From assembly GCA_903937385.1 (NCBI GenBank), contig CAIZZF010000005.1:186001-250000 (forward strand): a stretch of 64,000 bases of DNA. Reading direction: 5' to 3'. The translations under genes and the position numbers were made by a program. This document shows, piece by piece, positions 51,587-59,900 of the stretch (positions are counted from its first letter, which is position 1; the number at the start of each line of letters is the position of its first letter). The DNA is from an uncultured Holophagaceae bacterium. GTDB taxonomy: Bacteria > Acidobacteriota > Holophagae > Holophagales > Holophagaceae. Below the pieces are notes generated by a model, which saw nothing but the letters and a program-made list of their open reading frames with translations, did not search any database and was not told where the DNA came from.

Positions 51587-52525
51587 TCAGTCCTCGCAGA
51601 CGCGATTCCGGCCCTGGGCCTTGGCCCGATAGAGGGCGGCATCGGCCCGGGCCAGCAGGTGGCCCGCTTCCAGGTCCGCCACCGCCCGCTGGGCCACGCC
51701 CATGCTGCAGGTGATGCTCACGCTCCCAGTGGGCAGGAGGACGGGTTTCCCGGCGATGGACTTGCGCAGGCGCTCAGTCAGGATGCGCGCGCCCGCCAGA
51801 TCCGTCTCGGGCAGCACCATGAGGAACTCCTCGCCCCCGATTCGCCCAGCCAGATCCGCCTCCCGGAGGGCCGCCAGCAGCCGCTCGCCGAAGGCGCGCA
51901 GCACAAGGTCCCCGCCACCGTGGCCATGCTCGTCGTTGACCTGCTTGAACAGATCCAGGTCGCAGATGACCACCGACAGGGGGCGGCTGTAGCGGAAGCT
52001 CAGGCCGAACCGGTTCTGGAACTCCGACAGGGTGCTGCTGCGGTTGGCCAGCCCCGTCAGGGCGTCCCGGGTGCTGAGGTCCAGCAGAGTCTCGTGGAAG
52101 GCGCGCTCCAGCGGGTCCAGGAACACGAGCTTGAGCACGTGCCCACCCAGGGACAGCCGGTCGCCGACGCTGAGCTGCACGGGGCCTCTCACCAGGTCCC
52201 CGTTGACCAGGGTGCCATTGGTCGAGCCCAGATCCTCGAGCTGGATCCCGTCCTCACTCACCCGGAGTCGGACGTGATGCCGACTCACCTCGCCATCCAC
52301 CAGCGCCACCGTGCAGTCCGAGGCGCGCCCCAGCAGGAGCTCACCCCTGGGCAGCGGAAACACCCGGCCCAGCGCCGCGCCGGCATAGGCCACAAAAGCC
52401 CACTCGGCTGGCGCCAGGTGGCCTTCGTCCAACGTCTTGGGACGGACCACTGTCTCCATCTCCGGCAGACCGGGGAGGGTCTCATCCGCCGAAGTAAGGG
52501 GCCCTGGGGTGCCTTTGCGCTTCAC
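51587..52525 (-). CDS. FHA-GGDEF (GGEEF) diguanylate cyclase
   Basis: A 312-residue paralogue of the downstream cyclase. Start chosen at GTG 52525, which has GGAGG upstream and overlaps the previous stop (GTGA). FHA residues LLLGRASD, SRHHVRL and LGSTNGTLVNG are present, then a GGDEF domain with DALTGLANR, CDLDLFKQVND and GRIGGEEF, and a READ inhibitory site five residues ahead. It should be active. Two such paralogues in one operon suggest duplication and divergence of input. Confidence 0.92.
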   Translation of the reverse strand: MKRKGTPGPLTSADETLPGLPEMETVVRPKTLDEGHLAPAEWAFVAYAGAALGRVFPLPRGELLLGRASDCTVALVDGEVSRHHVRLRVSEDGIQLEDLGSTNGTLVNGDLVRGPVQLSVGDRLSLGGHVLKLVFLDPLERAFHETLLDLSTRDALTGLANRSSTLSEFQNRFGLSFRYSRPLSVVICDLDLFKQVNDEHGHGGGDLVLRAFGERLLAALREADLAGRIGGEEFLMVLPETDLAGARILTERLRKSIAGKPVLLPTGSVSITCSMGVAQRAVADLEAGHLLARADAALYRAKAQGRNRVCED

Positions 52526-53307
52526 GAGCCCTCCACGAAGCAGCTTAGCAACGCTCCGTCGTCCTTGCGCCGGGCCAGGATGAAGGGTTCCCGGGGCGCC
52601 CGGACCGCAGAGGCCTCCAGGCGGATCAGGATCCGGCTCTGCCGGGGGTCGTGGCGCAGGTCCGCCACCCCTTTGCGCGGGATGCGGAAGAGTCCGAGAA
52701 CCTCCAGGTTCCGGACGTTCTCCCCGGTGCCGCGCACCAGCTGCAAGCTGTAGCGCATCCACAGGCCCTTGGGCAGCCGCTGGATGTCCTCGGCGCGGAT
52801 GGGGATGGGCAGCCCCAGGATGGCCTCCAGGCCAGCCTGGGCGCTCACGTCGCCGAGCCTGGGATCCAGGCGGCGGGTGCCCGGGTGGACCAGGGGCTCG
52901 GCGATGCGGCGCGTGCCGGGACAGGCCGGCGCCTCCACCCGGCCCAGCGTCCGGGCCTGGCGCGGCAGGGGGGGCACCGCGACCTGCGCGGCGCGCCCCG
53001 CCTCCAGGGGCGTCATGCGGACCACTTCGGCCTCGGCCCCCCAGCTCGCCCAGCCCGCTTCGGCCTGCAGCTTCGCCTCGAAGGGGGGCAGCGCCAGGGA
53101 CGGCACGCCTTCCCGGAAGAGCTTGGCCCCCCGACCCGTGGCGGCCAGGAGGTCCAGGCCAGGCCGGGGAGCGACCGCGAGCAGGTCGCCACGGTGGCTC
53201 CCGGGATGGAAAGGCTCCGGGACCACGGTCACGACAGGGAGCGAGGCAAAGGTCCGGCGCAGCGTCTCCGCCGCGTCCGCCATCGCGCCCCGCACGCGTC
53301 CGAACAT
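52522..53307 (-). CDS. Hypothetical protein in the kinase/FHA-GGDEF operon
   Basis: A 261-residue protein from the ATG at 53307 (TGATG overlap with the upstream gene, GTGA overlap with the next). I recognise no domain. It is rich in Arg, Ala and Pro, with a middle region of repeated RRIAEPLVHPGTRRLDPRLG-like basic segments and a more regular C-terminal third (MRYSLQLVRGTGENVRNLEV). There is no signal peptide or membrane helix. Full overlap with signalling genes on both sides indicates a part in the same pathway. Confidence 0.75.
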   Translation of the reverse strand: MFGRVRGAMADAAETLRRTFASLPVVTVVPEPFHPGSHRGDLLAVAPRPGLDLLAATGRGAKLFREGVPSLALPPFEAKLQAEAGWASWGAEAEVVRMTPLEAGRAAQVAVPPLPRQARTLGRVEAPACPGTRRIAEPLVHPGTRRLDPRLGDVSAQAGLEAILGLPIPIRAEDIQRLPKGLWMRYSLQLVRGTGENVRNLEVLGLFRIPRKGVADLRHDPRQSRILIRLEASAVRAPREPFILARRKDDGALLSCFVEGS

Positions 53308-53855
53308 CAGGAGCCCTTCACGACCAGGCTCTGCAGCGCCACGGTGACGCGCTCCAGGGGCTCGGTCAGGTCCATGTGGTAGCCAGCCTCCAGCAGCTTG
53401 GCCATGGCCTGTTCCTGGGCCGCGGCATCGACGGAAGCCGCGAACATCACCCGCAGGGGCGCCGCACCCTCTGCCAGCTGCAGCAGGATGTCGCGGGGGC
53501 CCGCGCGGAAGGTGGTGCCCACCTTCACCAGCGGAGTCTCCTGGGACTTCTGCACCGCCAGCACCGGGCACTTCGCGTCCCCGGACCAGCCGCCCGCCAG
53601 CTCCGTCGCGCTGAGGATGAACAGGTCCGGCGGCGTCTTCAGCTCCTTCAGCAGCGTCTTCTGGATGACCTCCTCCTTCAGGTGGGGCTCCAGCGACTTG
53701 CCGTAGAGGATGCTCTGCAGGTGGGTGGGCGTGATGGGCTCCGTGTAGCGGAAGTCCAGAGGGATGCCCGAAGTGTCCGTGACCAGGAGCCCCCCCAGGT
53801 AGCTCGCCCCCTCCTTCACGGCCATGAAGTAAGCCAGCTTGATTGATTCCGCCAT
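53307..53855 (-). CDS. Hypothetical protein heading the kinase/FHA-GGDEF operon
   Basis: A 182-residue cytosolic protein. Start at the ATG at 53855 after GGGGAGAGG; the frame upstream is only an artefact of the tRNA-Gln gene. The pattern GGLLVTDTSGIPLDFRYTEPITPTH, followed by a helix and LKTPPDLFILSA, has the alternating strand/helix look of a small alpha/beta domain. I know it only as a conserved hypothetical type. It heads the operon and may define its input. Confidence 0.7.
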   Translation of the reverse strand: MAESIKLAYFMAVKEGASYLGGLLVTDTSGIPLDFRYTEPITPTHLQSILYGKSLEPHLKEEVIQKTLLKELKTPPDLFILSATELAGGWSGDAKCPVLAVQKSQETPLVKVGTTFRAGPRDILLQLAEGAAPLRVMFAASVDAAAQEQAMAKLLEAGYHMDLTEPLERVTVALQSLVVKGS

Positions 53856-53904
53856 GGATACACCTCTCCCCTGAAGGCTACCTCCCCATCGGCGGAACCG
53901 CCCC

Positions 53905-53932
53905 TTGCCTTTTGTCTGGCACCTGGTACAGT
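53905..53932 (+). promoter_or_regulatory. Probable sigma-70-type promoter of the tRNA pair
   Basis: TTGCCT and TACAGT separated by 16 nt, ending 15 nt before tRNA-Gln. Spacing and position fit a housekeeping promoter reading into both tRNA genes. Confidence 0.5.
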
Positions 53933-53947
53933 GAATCTTCCACTCAT

Positions 53948-54022
53948 TGGGGAGTGGTCTAATGGTAGGACAACGGTTTCTGGTACCGTCAGGTGAGGGT
54001 TCAAATCCTTCCTCCCCAACCA
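53948..54022 (+). tRNA. tRNA-Gln (anticodon CTG)
   Basis: Complete cloverleaf: acceptor TGGGGAG / CTCCCCA, anticodon stem ACGGT / ACCGT with loop TTCTGGT, T-arm GAGGG-TTCAAAT-CCTTC, and an encoded CCA end after discriminator A. Anticodon CTG reads CAG. Confidence 0.95.
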
Positions 54023-54051
54023 TTCAAAAAGCAGGATGCACTAGGCAATAC

Positions 54052-54126
54052 GGTCCCATCGTATAGCGGTTAGTACACCGCCCTCTCACGGCGGGAACAG
54101 GGGTTCGATTCCCCTTGGGACTACCA
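54052..54126 (+). tRNA. tRNA-Glu (anticodon CTC)
   Basis: Complete cloverleaf: acceptor GGTCCCA / TGGGACT with a G-T closing pair, anticodon stem CCGCC / GGCGG with loop CTCTCAC, T-arm AGGGG-TTCGATT-CCCCT, and encoded CCA. It reads GAG and lies 29 nt after tRNA-Gln, so the two are probably co-transcribed. Confidence 0.95.
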
Positions 54127-54142
54127 GTAAATGCAACACTTA

Positions 54143-54165
54143 GGCCCGGATAACCGGGCCTTTTT
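54143..54165 (+). terminator. Intrinsic terminator of the tRNA operon
   Basis: GGCCCGG-ATAA-CCGGGCC stem-loop followed by TTTTT, 16 nt after tRNA-Glu. It is a textbook rho-independent terminator. Confidence 0.92.
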
Positions 54166-54353
54166 GCTGGCCATCCTCCATCCATCCTCCAAATGTGTTC
54201 CCAGAGCCGCCTCTTAGGGGGGGGTCACACCTCCCGGCACGGTGACCGAGGAGATCCGCAGCGAGACGACCCCCTGGGGGGGGTGGTAGCCTAGGCAAGC
54301 CATGCCATTCATCCAACCGCAAAGGGTCGCGCCCCGCATTCGATGAGGTTCTC

Positions 54354-54800
54354 ATGGGGGTAACCTACCCAATCACTTGTGCTTGGTGTGGACTTGAGAC
54401 AGGTCAGATAGGTGTGCCTAACTCCAGCAGCATCTGTGCCTCATGTTCCGCGAAGTTACTCGGCGTCCCCATGCTCTCCGCAGAGGAACTTAATGCTCTA
54501 CCCTATGGTGCCATTGAGTTGGACGCCGCTGGGTTGATCCTGAGCTACAACCAGGCAGAGGGAGCTCTCGCAGGCTTGGACCCCGCCCGGGTAATCGGTA
54601 AGAACTTCTTCAAGCAGATCGCCCCCTGCACAGACGTTCAGTCCTTCCACGGCCAGTTCAACAAGTTCCTTCAGTCGAGTGCTGGGATGGAGTCTTTCAA
54701 GTTCAAATTCCCTTTCCCGGACCGACTGGTGAAAGTGAACATCACTCTCATCAGTACTGACAGGATGACGGCCTTCGTCCTCATTCAGGCTTTCACTTAA
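54354..54800 (+). CDS. Zinc-ribbon plus photoactive-yellow-protein-like PAS protein
   Basis: A 148-residue protein. Residues 9-31 form a CxxC-x15-CxxC zinc ribbon (C9, C12, C28, C31). From about residue 42 it follows photoactive yellow protein (PYP) closely: LPYGAIELDAAGLILSYNQA, VIGKNFFKQIAPCTD, then FHGQF and a final strand. PYP Tyr42, Glu46 and chromophore Cys69 match Tyr65, Glu69 and Cys92, with identical spacings; PYP Arg52 is replaced. No tyrosine ammonia lyase or coumaroyl ligase gene is nearby, so chromophore loading is unproven. PAS domains with this cysteine but no known chromophore are also common. Confidence 0.8.
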   Translation: MGVTYPITCAWCGLETGQIGVPNSSSICASCSAKLLGVPMLSAEELNALPYGAIELDAAGLILSYNQAEGALAGLDPARVIGKNFFKQIAPCTDVQSFHGQFNKFLQSSAGMESFKFKFPFPDRLVKVNITLISTDRMTAFVLIQAFT

Positions 54801-54835
54801 GGGCAATCGCCAACAAGATAGCCCGAGGTTGCACT

Positions 54836-54895
54836 GGAAGGTACCTCCAAGGCACGGGAACTCGCCCGTGGTGATCCCCACCCCAGGCACCTTCC
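54836..54895. other. Nested inverted repeats after the PYP-like gene
   Basis: Outer arms GGAAGGT (54836-54842) and ACCTTCC (54889-54895) enclose an inner hairpin CACGGG / CCCGTG (54853-54858 with 54865-54870). It could be a structured RNA end or leftover of a mobile element. No gene is visible here. Confidence 0.35.
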
Positions 54896-54930
54896 TGGCC
54901 TTCCTGGAGCAGTGCTTCCTACAAGCAAAA

Positions 54931-54954
54931 GCCCGGGAGCGTGAACTCCCGGGC
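54931..54954 (-). terminator. Terminator of the minus-strand phage-like remnant
   Basis: Perfect 9-bp stem GCCCGGGAG / CTCCCGGGC with a 6-nt loop. On the minus strand it is followed by TTTTGCTTG. It lies 20 nt beyond the stop at 54975. Confidence 0.75.
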
Positions 54955-54974
54955 CGATGGTGCTGGGTGATGCT

Positions 54975-55207
54975 CTAGCGGATCTTGAAGGCGATAGACA
55001 GGTAGAGGTCAACCAGCCGCTGGGCATCCGCTTGGCTCAACCTCTGCTCCTTTGCATAGGCTATGAACCTGTCGTTCATGACTTTGTCCGACACCAGGTG
55101 TTCCAGACCAACGGGCAGCACCCACGGGTGTATTCCGGTGCATCGGCCCCGAAGAGTGCCTCTGCCTGGGGATCGGCCACAGGTGCCGTGGGGTAGCGAT
55201 GTTTCAT
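54975..55207 (-). pseudogene. Frameshifted remnant of a phage scaffold-like protein
   Basis: An ATG at 55207 (AGCAGG upstream) opens a frame reading PVADPQAEALFGADAPEYT. A second frame then continues from about 55125 with WVLPVGLEHLVSDKVMND, FIAYAKEQRLSQADAQRLVD and LYLSIAFKIR before a stop at 54975 and a terminator. The combined text resembles the middle of phage capsid-scaffold or tail-assembly proteins, in which an alanine-rich lead is followed by an AKE..GLSQ..AQ.LVDLY helix. The frameshift and short length suggest decay. Family call is from memory of pattern only. Confidence 0.45.
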
Positions 55208-55236
55208 CCTGCTACCTTGATGGATCTGGAGTCACC

Positions 55237-55542
55237 GTGGACTATGACCTGAAGTCTGGCGATCGGGTCCGCCTCACCCGCGCTGGCGTTACCTTCTATG
55301 GAGGCGCCTGGCCGCATTTCGTCCCCCAGGGCCAGGGCGGGGGAACCGTCGGAACCGTGCTAACCGCCGAGGAACGCCCCCACAAGCCTGGAGCCGCCCC
55401 AAGGCCCTACTACGTTCGCTGGGAAAACGGCGTGGAGAACAGCTATCGGATCGAAGACCTTGAGGCCGCTATGCCTCCCCCCGATGCGGGTGCGGAGCCA
55501 CCCTCCAACGTCATTCCCTTTGGTCGCCTCCGGGTGAAGTAG
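55237..55542 (+). CDS. Hypothetical small protein, possible SH3-like fold
   Basis: A 101-residue product from GTG 55237 with GGAG 5 nt upstream; the longer open frame before it overlaps the divergent remnant. LKSGDRVRLTRAGVTFYGG, GGGTVGTVLTAEERP and YYVRWENGVENSYRIEDLE give a strand pattern like small SH3/KOW-type domains found in phage and accessory genes. The C-terminus ends in VIPFGRLRVK. Function unknown. It is divergent by 29 nt from the phage-like remnant. Confidence 0.6.
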   Translation: MDYDLKSGDRVRLTRAGVTFYGGAWPHFVPQGQGGGTVGTVLTAEERPHKPGAAPRPYYVRWENGVENSYRIEDLEAAMPPPDAGAEPPSNVIPFGRLRVK

Positions 55543-55635
55543 GTTTCGCGCATCGCCTCGGCGCAGGCGTGGTCGGTTGGCCTGGTTTGTTAGGCGTTAC
55601 CAAGACCGCAAATAACCGTCTTCACAGGAGTAACC

Positions 55636-56121
55636 ATGGGGGGAAAAGAGGTCAGGATTCAGCCACCACAGGCTTTCCTTATCCACTTGCTCGTCATTCT
55701 CGCTCAATGGAGATTCGGGGTCTGGCTGCTACCGGTCCCACACATGGCTCATTCCACGGTTCTCCTTCGTTGGACTGTGTTTATGGTTTGCATTGCGGTT
55801 TTCCTTTTAAGCAAGAAATGGATGGTCAAGTTCTTCGCAAAACACAACTCAAACCCAATGTTCAAAGACCACGCAAAAGAACTTATCACAGAGTTCCCAT
55901 TCTCTGTTGCGCGCAACCCCTTTTACCTTATGGATTTTCTGCCCTTTCTTGGGCTCACGATTATTCTTGGTGCACCCGATCCGATCCTCCTTCATTTCCC
56001 TCTCTTTTTCCTCTTCTTGAACTTCTACATTGTTCCTGCCGAGGAGAAACGCCTCCAGATTGCCCATGGTTTAGGCTACGAAGCCTATAAATCCCGGGTT
56101 AAACGTTGGGGCTTGTTCTAG
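55636..56121 (+). CDS. Isoprenylcysteine carboxyl methyltransferase-like membrane protein
   Basis: A 161-residue protein with about four hydrophobic segments. FPFSVARNPFYLMDFL and the C-terminal PAEEKRLQIAHGLGYEAYKSRVKRW are the signature of the ICMT/PEMT-like membrane methyltransferase family, which uses SAM at the membrane surface. AGGAG precedes the ATG. Base composition is far more AT-rich than neighbouring genes, with many AAA, TTT and CTT codons, so recent acquisition is likely. Substrate is unknown. Confidence 0.78.
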   Translation: MGGKEVRIQPPQAFLIHLLVILAQWRFGVWLLPVPHMAHSTVLLRWTVFMVCIAVFLLSKKWMVKFFAKHNSNPMFKDHAKELITEFPFSVARNPFYLMDFLPFLGLTIILGAPDPILLHFPLFFLFLNFYIVPAEEKRLQIAHGLGYEAYKSRVKRWGLF

Positions 56122-56165
56122 CCCCGTCGAATGCATGAAGCTGGGCTCAGAGGCTAGGATGGTGC

Positions 56166-56588
56166 ATGGGACCATTTGAGTGGGATCACGGTTACGAGGT
56201 TGGAATTCCAGTCATTGATGAACAGCATCGGGACTTGGTGTCCTCTATCAGCATGGCCATCACACAACTGAGCCAGGAGAACAACCCTCAGGAATTGTCT
56301 CCGCTGCTCGACGGCATTGCCCAGCACGCAGGGATTCACTTCAAGTTCGAGGAGGACCTTATGGAAGCCTATGCAGATCCCCGGCTTCAGGCGCACCGCG
56401 ATGAACACGCCTCCTTGCTGCCCCAACTCCGCCGCTTCAAGGAGCGCAACCGGGCAGGAGTGCCCTCCCACAAGCTGGAGCATGTCTCAGCCTTCCTTTC
56501 TATCTGGCTCAGAACTCACATCAATACCCAAGACAGATTGCTGGCCGCACACCTGAAGCGGGTCGGCGCGAAGGAGGCACAGGCTTAG
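56166..56588 (+). CDS. Bacteriohemerythrin
   Basis: A 140-residue di-iron oxygen-binding protein. The ligand pattern is intact: H9 (WDHGYEVG), VIDEQHRDLV (about 22), the HAGIHFKFEEDLM segment (about 53-67), HRDEHASLL (about 79-87) and a last His-x4-D type pair near THINTQDR. It may store or deliver oxygen or protect anaerobic enzymes. It follows the low-GC methyltransferase gene but has the base composition of the host. Confidence 0.92.
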   Translation: MGPFEWDHGYEVGIPVIDEQHRDLVSSISMAITQLSQENNPQELSPLLDGIAQHAGIHFKFEEDLMEAYADPRLQAHRDEHASLLPQLRRFKERNRAGVPSHKLEHVSAFLSIWLRTHINTQDRLLAAHLKRVGAKEAQA

Positions 56589-56961
56589 GCCACAGAGGCG
56601 CCGGCAGACGATCCTTGCTGGCCCGCAAGCAGGTGGGCGTGCGGCCGGAGCGTCACCTCGGAGGCACAGCCCCAGGGGTGACGCGGAGGGATTCTCCACG
56701 GCTCGAGCTGCCGAACCCCGAAGTGAGGCAACCCCCGTCCCGGCGGCCAGAGGGCAGAAAGGGCACACCCGCGAGCAGCACAGCCCCTAAAGGGGTCTTC
56801 ACGGCTCCGTTTGCCTGGCACCCATTCCTTCAGCTTTTTCGCGGCCCTCCGATGAGAGGTGAAGGCCGAATGAAAGAGTTTGTAAATTATTTCTTTATCG
56901 TTTTTTTCTAATTATATTATTGAAAATCACGCATCTCATGTGGTTCCTCAAGGGATCAAGA
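56589..56961. promoter_or_regulatory. 373-nt gap; AT-rich promoter region before the hybrid kinase
   Basis: I see no gene in the first 290 nt. The last 90 nt switch to very AT-rich sequence (around 56880-56925: TTATTTCTTTATCG, then TTTTTTTCTAATTATATTA), which probably holds the promoter of the histidine kinase gene. Confidence 0.45.
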
Positions 56962-59900
56962 ATGCTTCCTGATTTTGCAGACCTGCCCGACGGCATCGTC
57001 TTTTCGGACATGCAGGGTCAGGTCCAAGGCTTCTCGCCCTCAACCATGACCATGTTCCGCTACGCCACGGACCAGGAGCAGACGGGTCGCCGGGTCACGG
57101 ATTTCCTGGTGCCGGAAGATCGGGCGCGGGCTGCAGGCCACTTTTCGAGGCGCCTGCTCGGGGAGGAGCCGGGACTGAAACACTACCGGGGGCTGCGTGC
57201 GGACGGCAGCACCTTCCCCATCGAGGTGAACGGCCAGACCATCCTTGGGGCCGATGGTCAGCCCAAGGAAGTCCTCTTCATCATCCGGGACCTCTCGGGA
57301 CGCCGGGGGATGGAGCAAAAGCTGGAGAAGACGGCCCAGCTCCTCCAGGCCGCGTTCAGAGTGGCCGGGATGGGGCAGATCATCACCAACCTCCAGGACC
57401 CGACCTGGCCCTGGGCGTGTTCACCCGGGGTCGATGAGATGCTCGGCATCGACCTCGACTTCGAGAAAAATCGGGAGGGCTGGGCCACCCTCCTTCATCC
57501 TGAGGACCGGGACAGGGTGCTGTCCCAGGTGCGCGAGTCGGTGCAGCAGCACCAGCCCTTCTCCGAACAATTCCGGATCATCCGGCCGACCGATGGCGAG
57601 CTGCGCTGGATCGCAGCCTGGGCGGACACGCAACACGACGAGGACGGCAACCCCCTCCAGCAAATCGGGATCCTCCAGGACATCACCACCAGCAAGCAGG
57701 CCGAGTTGGCAGTCGCGGAGAGCGAGGCACGGTTCCGAACCTGGTTCAGACTGCCGCTTGTTGGCATCGCCATCAGCGCCCCATCAAAGGGCTGGCTGGA
57801 GGTCAACGACCACCTCTGCACCATGCTGGGCTACCGCCCCGAGGAACTGCGGAGCATGACCTGGGCCGAGATCACCCATCCCGAGGATCTGGCATCGGAC
57901 GAGACGCAGTTTGAGCGGGTGCTCCAGGGAAATCTGGAGGGTTATTCCCTGGAAAAACGCTTTGTCCGCAAGGATGGCAGCATCCAGCCTTCCGAGCTGT
58001 CGACTCGAAGCGTCCGCAGGCCCGATGGGAAGGTCGACTACATGGTGACCTTGGTCCAGGACATCTCGGAGCGCAGGAAGGCTGAGGAGGCGCTGCGGAC
58101 CTCGGAGGCCATGTATCGCGAGCTGCTTGAGCGTCAAGGCGAAGGCTTTGGGGTTCTGGACGAGCAGGAACGATTTGTCCTGACCAATCCGGTGGCCGAG
58201 CAGATCTTCGGCGCGGCTCCGGGATCCCTCGTCGGACGATCCTTGATGGAGTTCCTCTCGAAGGATCAGCAGGAACGGATTCGACAGGAGACCCTGCTGC
58301 GTGCCCAAGGCACCCAGAGCACCTATGACCTCCAGATCCGGCGTGACGACGGCACCCCGCGGTCCCTGCTGATCACCGCCACACCAGCGGCCCACCACGA
58401 GGGCAAGGCCCTGCAGGTCATCGGGGTGTTCCGAGACGTCACCGATCAGAAACAGACGGAGAATGCCCTCCTCGAGGCCCACCTGCACCTGGAGTCCCTG
58501 GTCTCAGCCATACCCGGAGTGGTCTACCAGTTCCTCGTGACCCCCACTCGCGAATGGAAATTCCTGTATGTCAGCGAGGGTATCCAGGACCTTTATGGTG
58601 TCCCTCCTGAGGCAGCTCTGCGCGATCAGAACGCCTTGTCTGAGCGCATCCACCCCGAGGATCGAGCGTGCCATCGGCAGGCCGTCATGGACGCTGCCAG
58701 AGACTTCAAGTTCTGGGCGCATGAACACCGCATCATCACCCCAAACGGACAAATGAAATGGGTCCGCGCCTACGCTCAGCCAGTACGCCAGCAGGATGGC
58801 GGGGTGCTGTGGAACGGCGTGCTGCTGGACTGGACAGACCGCAAGCTGGCTGAAGAAGAGAAGCTCCACCTCCAGCACCAACTGCAGCAGGCCCAGAAAA
58901 TGGAGAGCCTGGGAAGTCTGGCCGGGGGGGTGGCGCATGACATGAACAACGTCCTGGGGGCCATCCTCGGCCTGGCCTCAGCCCAAATTGGCAGCCAGCC
59001 CTATGGCAGCCCCCTCCACAAGGCCTTCGATACCATCTGCAAGGCCACCGAGCGGGGCGGCAAGATGGTCAAGAGCCTGCTGAGCTTCGCCCGGCAGGCC
59101 CCGACGGAGGAATCCAGACTGGACTTGAATGCAATTCTCAGCGAGCAGGTCACCCTTCTGGAACGGACGACCCTCGCCAAGGTTCGCCTGCAGCTGAATC
59201 TGCAGGCGGACCTTCACCCCATCCTGGGTGACGCCAGCGCCCTGGCCCATGCCTTCATGAACCTCTGCGTCAATGCGGTGGATGCCATGCCTGACAAGGG
59301 CACCCTCACCCTGCATACCCGCAACGTGGATTACGACTGGGTCGAGGTGGTGGTGGAGGACAACGGCATCGGGATGCCTAAGGGGGTCCTGGAGAAAGCC
59401 ATGGACCCCTTCTTCACCACCAAGGAGGTCGGCAAGGGCACGGGGTTGGGCCTCTCCATGGTCTTCAGCACCGTGACGGCCCACCAGGGGCAGATCGAGC
59501 TTCAGAGTGAGCCTGGGCAGGGCACCCGCGTGATGCTTCGCTTCCCCGCCTGCCAGCAGGAACCCCAGCCCCCGACAGCGGAACCCGTGGTTGCCGAGCA
59601 GACGACAGCGCCCCAGGGCGGGTTGAAGGTGCTGCTGGTGGATGACGATGACCTCATCCTGAGTGCCGTTGAGATGCTTCTGGAAGTCATGGGCCACCGG
59701 GTGCACATCGCCCCGAGCGGCGAGGAGGCTCTGGGCCTGCTCGAAGCAGGGTTTGCGCCAGACCTCGTCATCCTGGACATGAACATGCCCGGGCTGGGCG
59801 GGGCCGGGACCCTGCCCCGGCTGCGTGGGTTATGCCCTGAGGTGCCCGTCCTGCTCTCAACGGGACGAGCCGATCGGACTGCACTGACCCTCGCCTCGGC

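Noticed and set aside
53856-54023. N-terminal extension of the minus-strand gene at 53307 beginning MVGEEGFEPS
   Set aside because: This peptide is the antisense reading of the tRNA-Gln gene, a well-known annotation artefact. The real start is the ATG at 53855 with its own ribosome-binding site.
55589-55595. GTTAGGC resembling an integron attC core site just before the low-GC gene
   Set aside because: No inverse core site or complementary L-box could be found on the other side, so the full attC structure is lacking.
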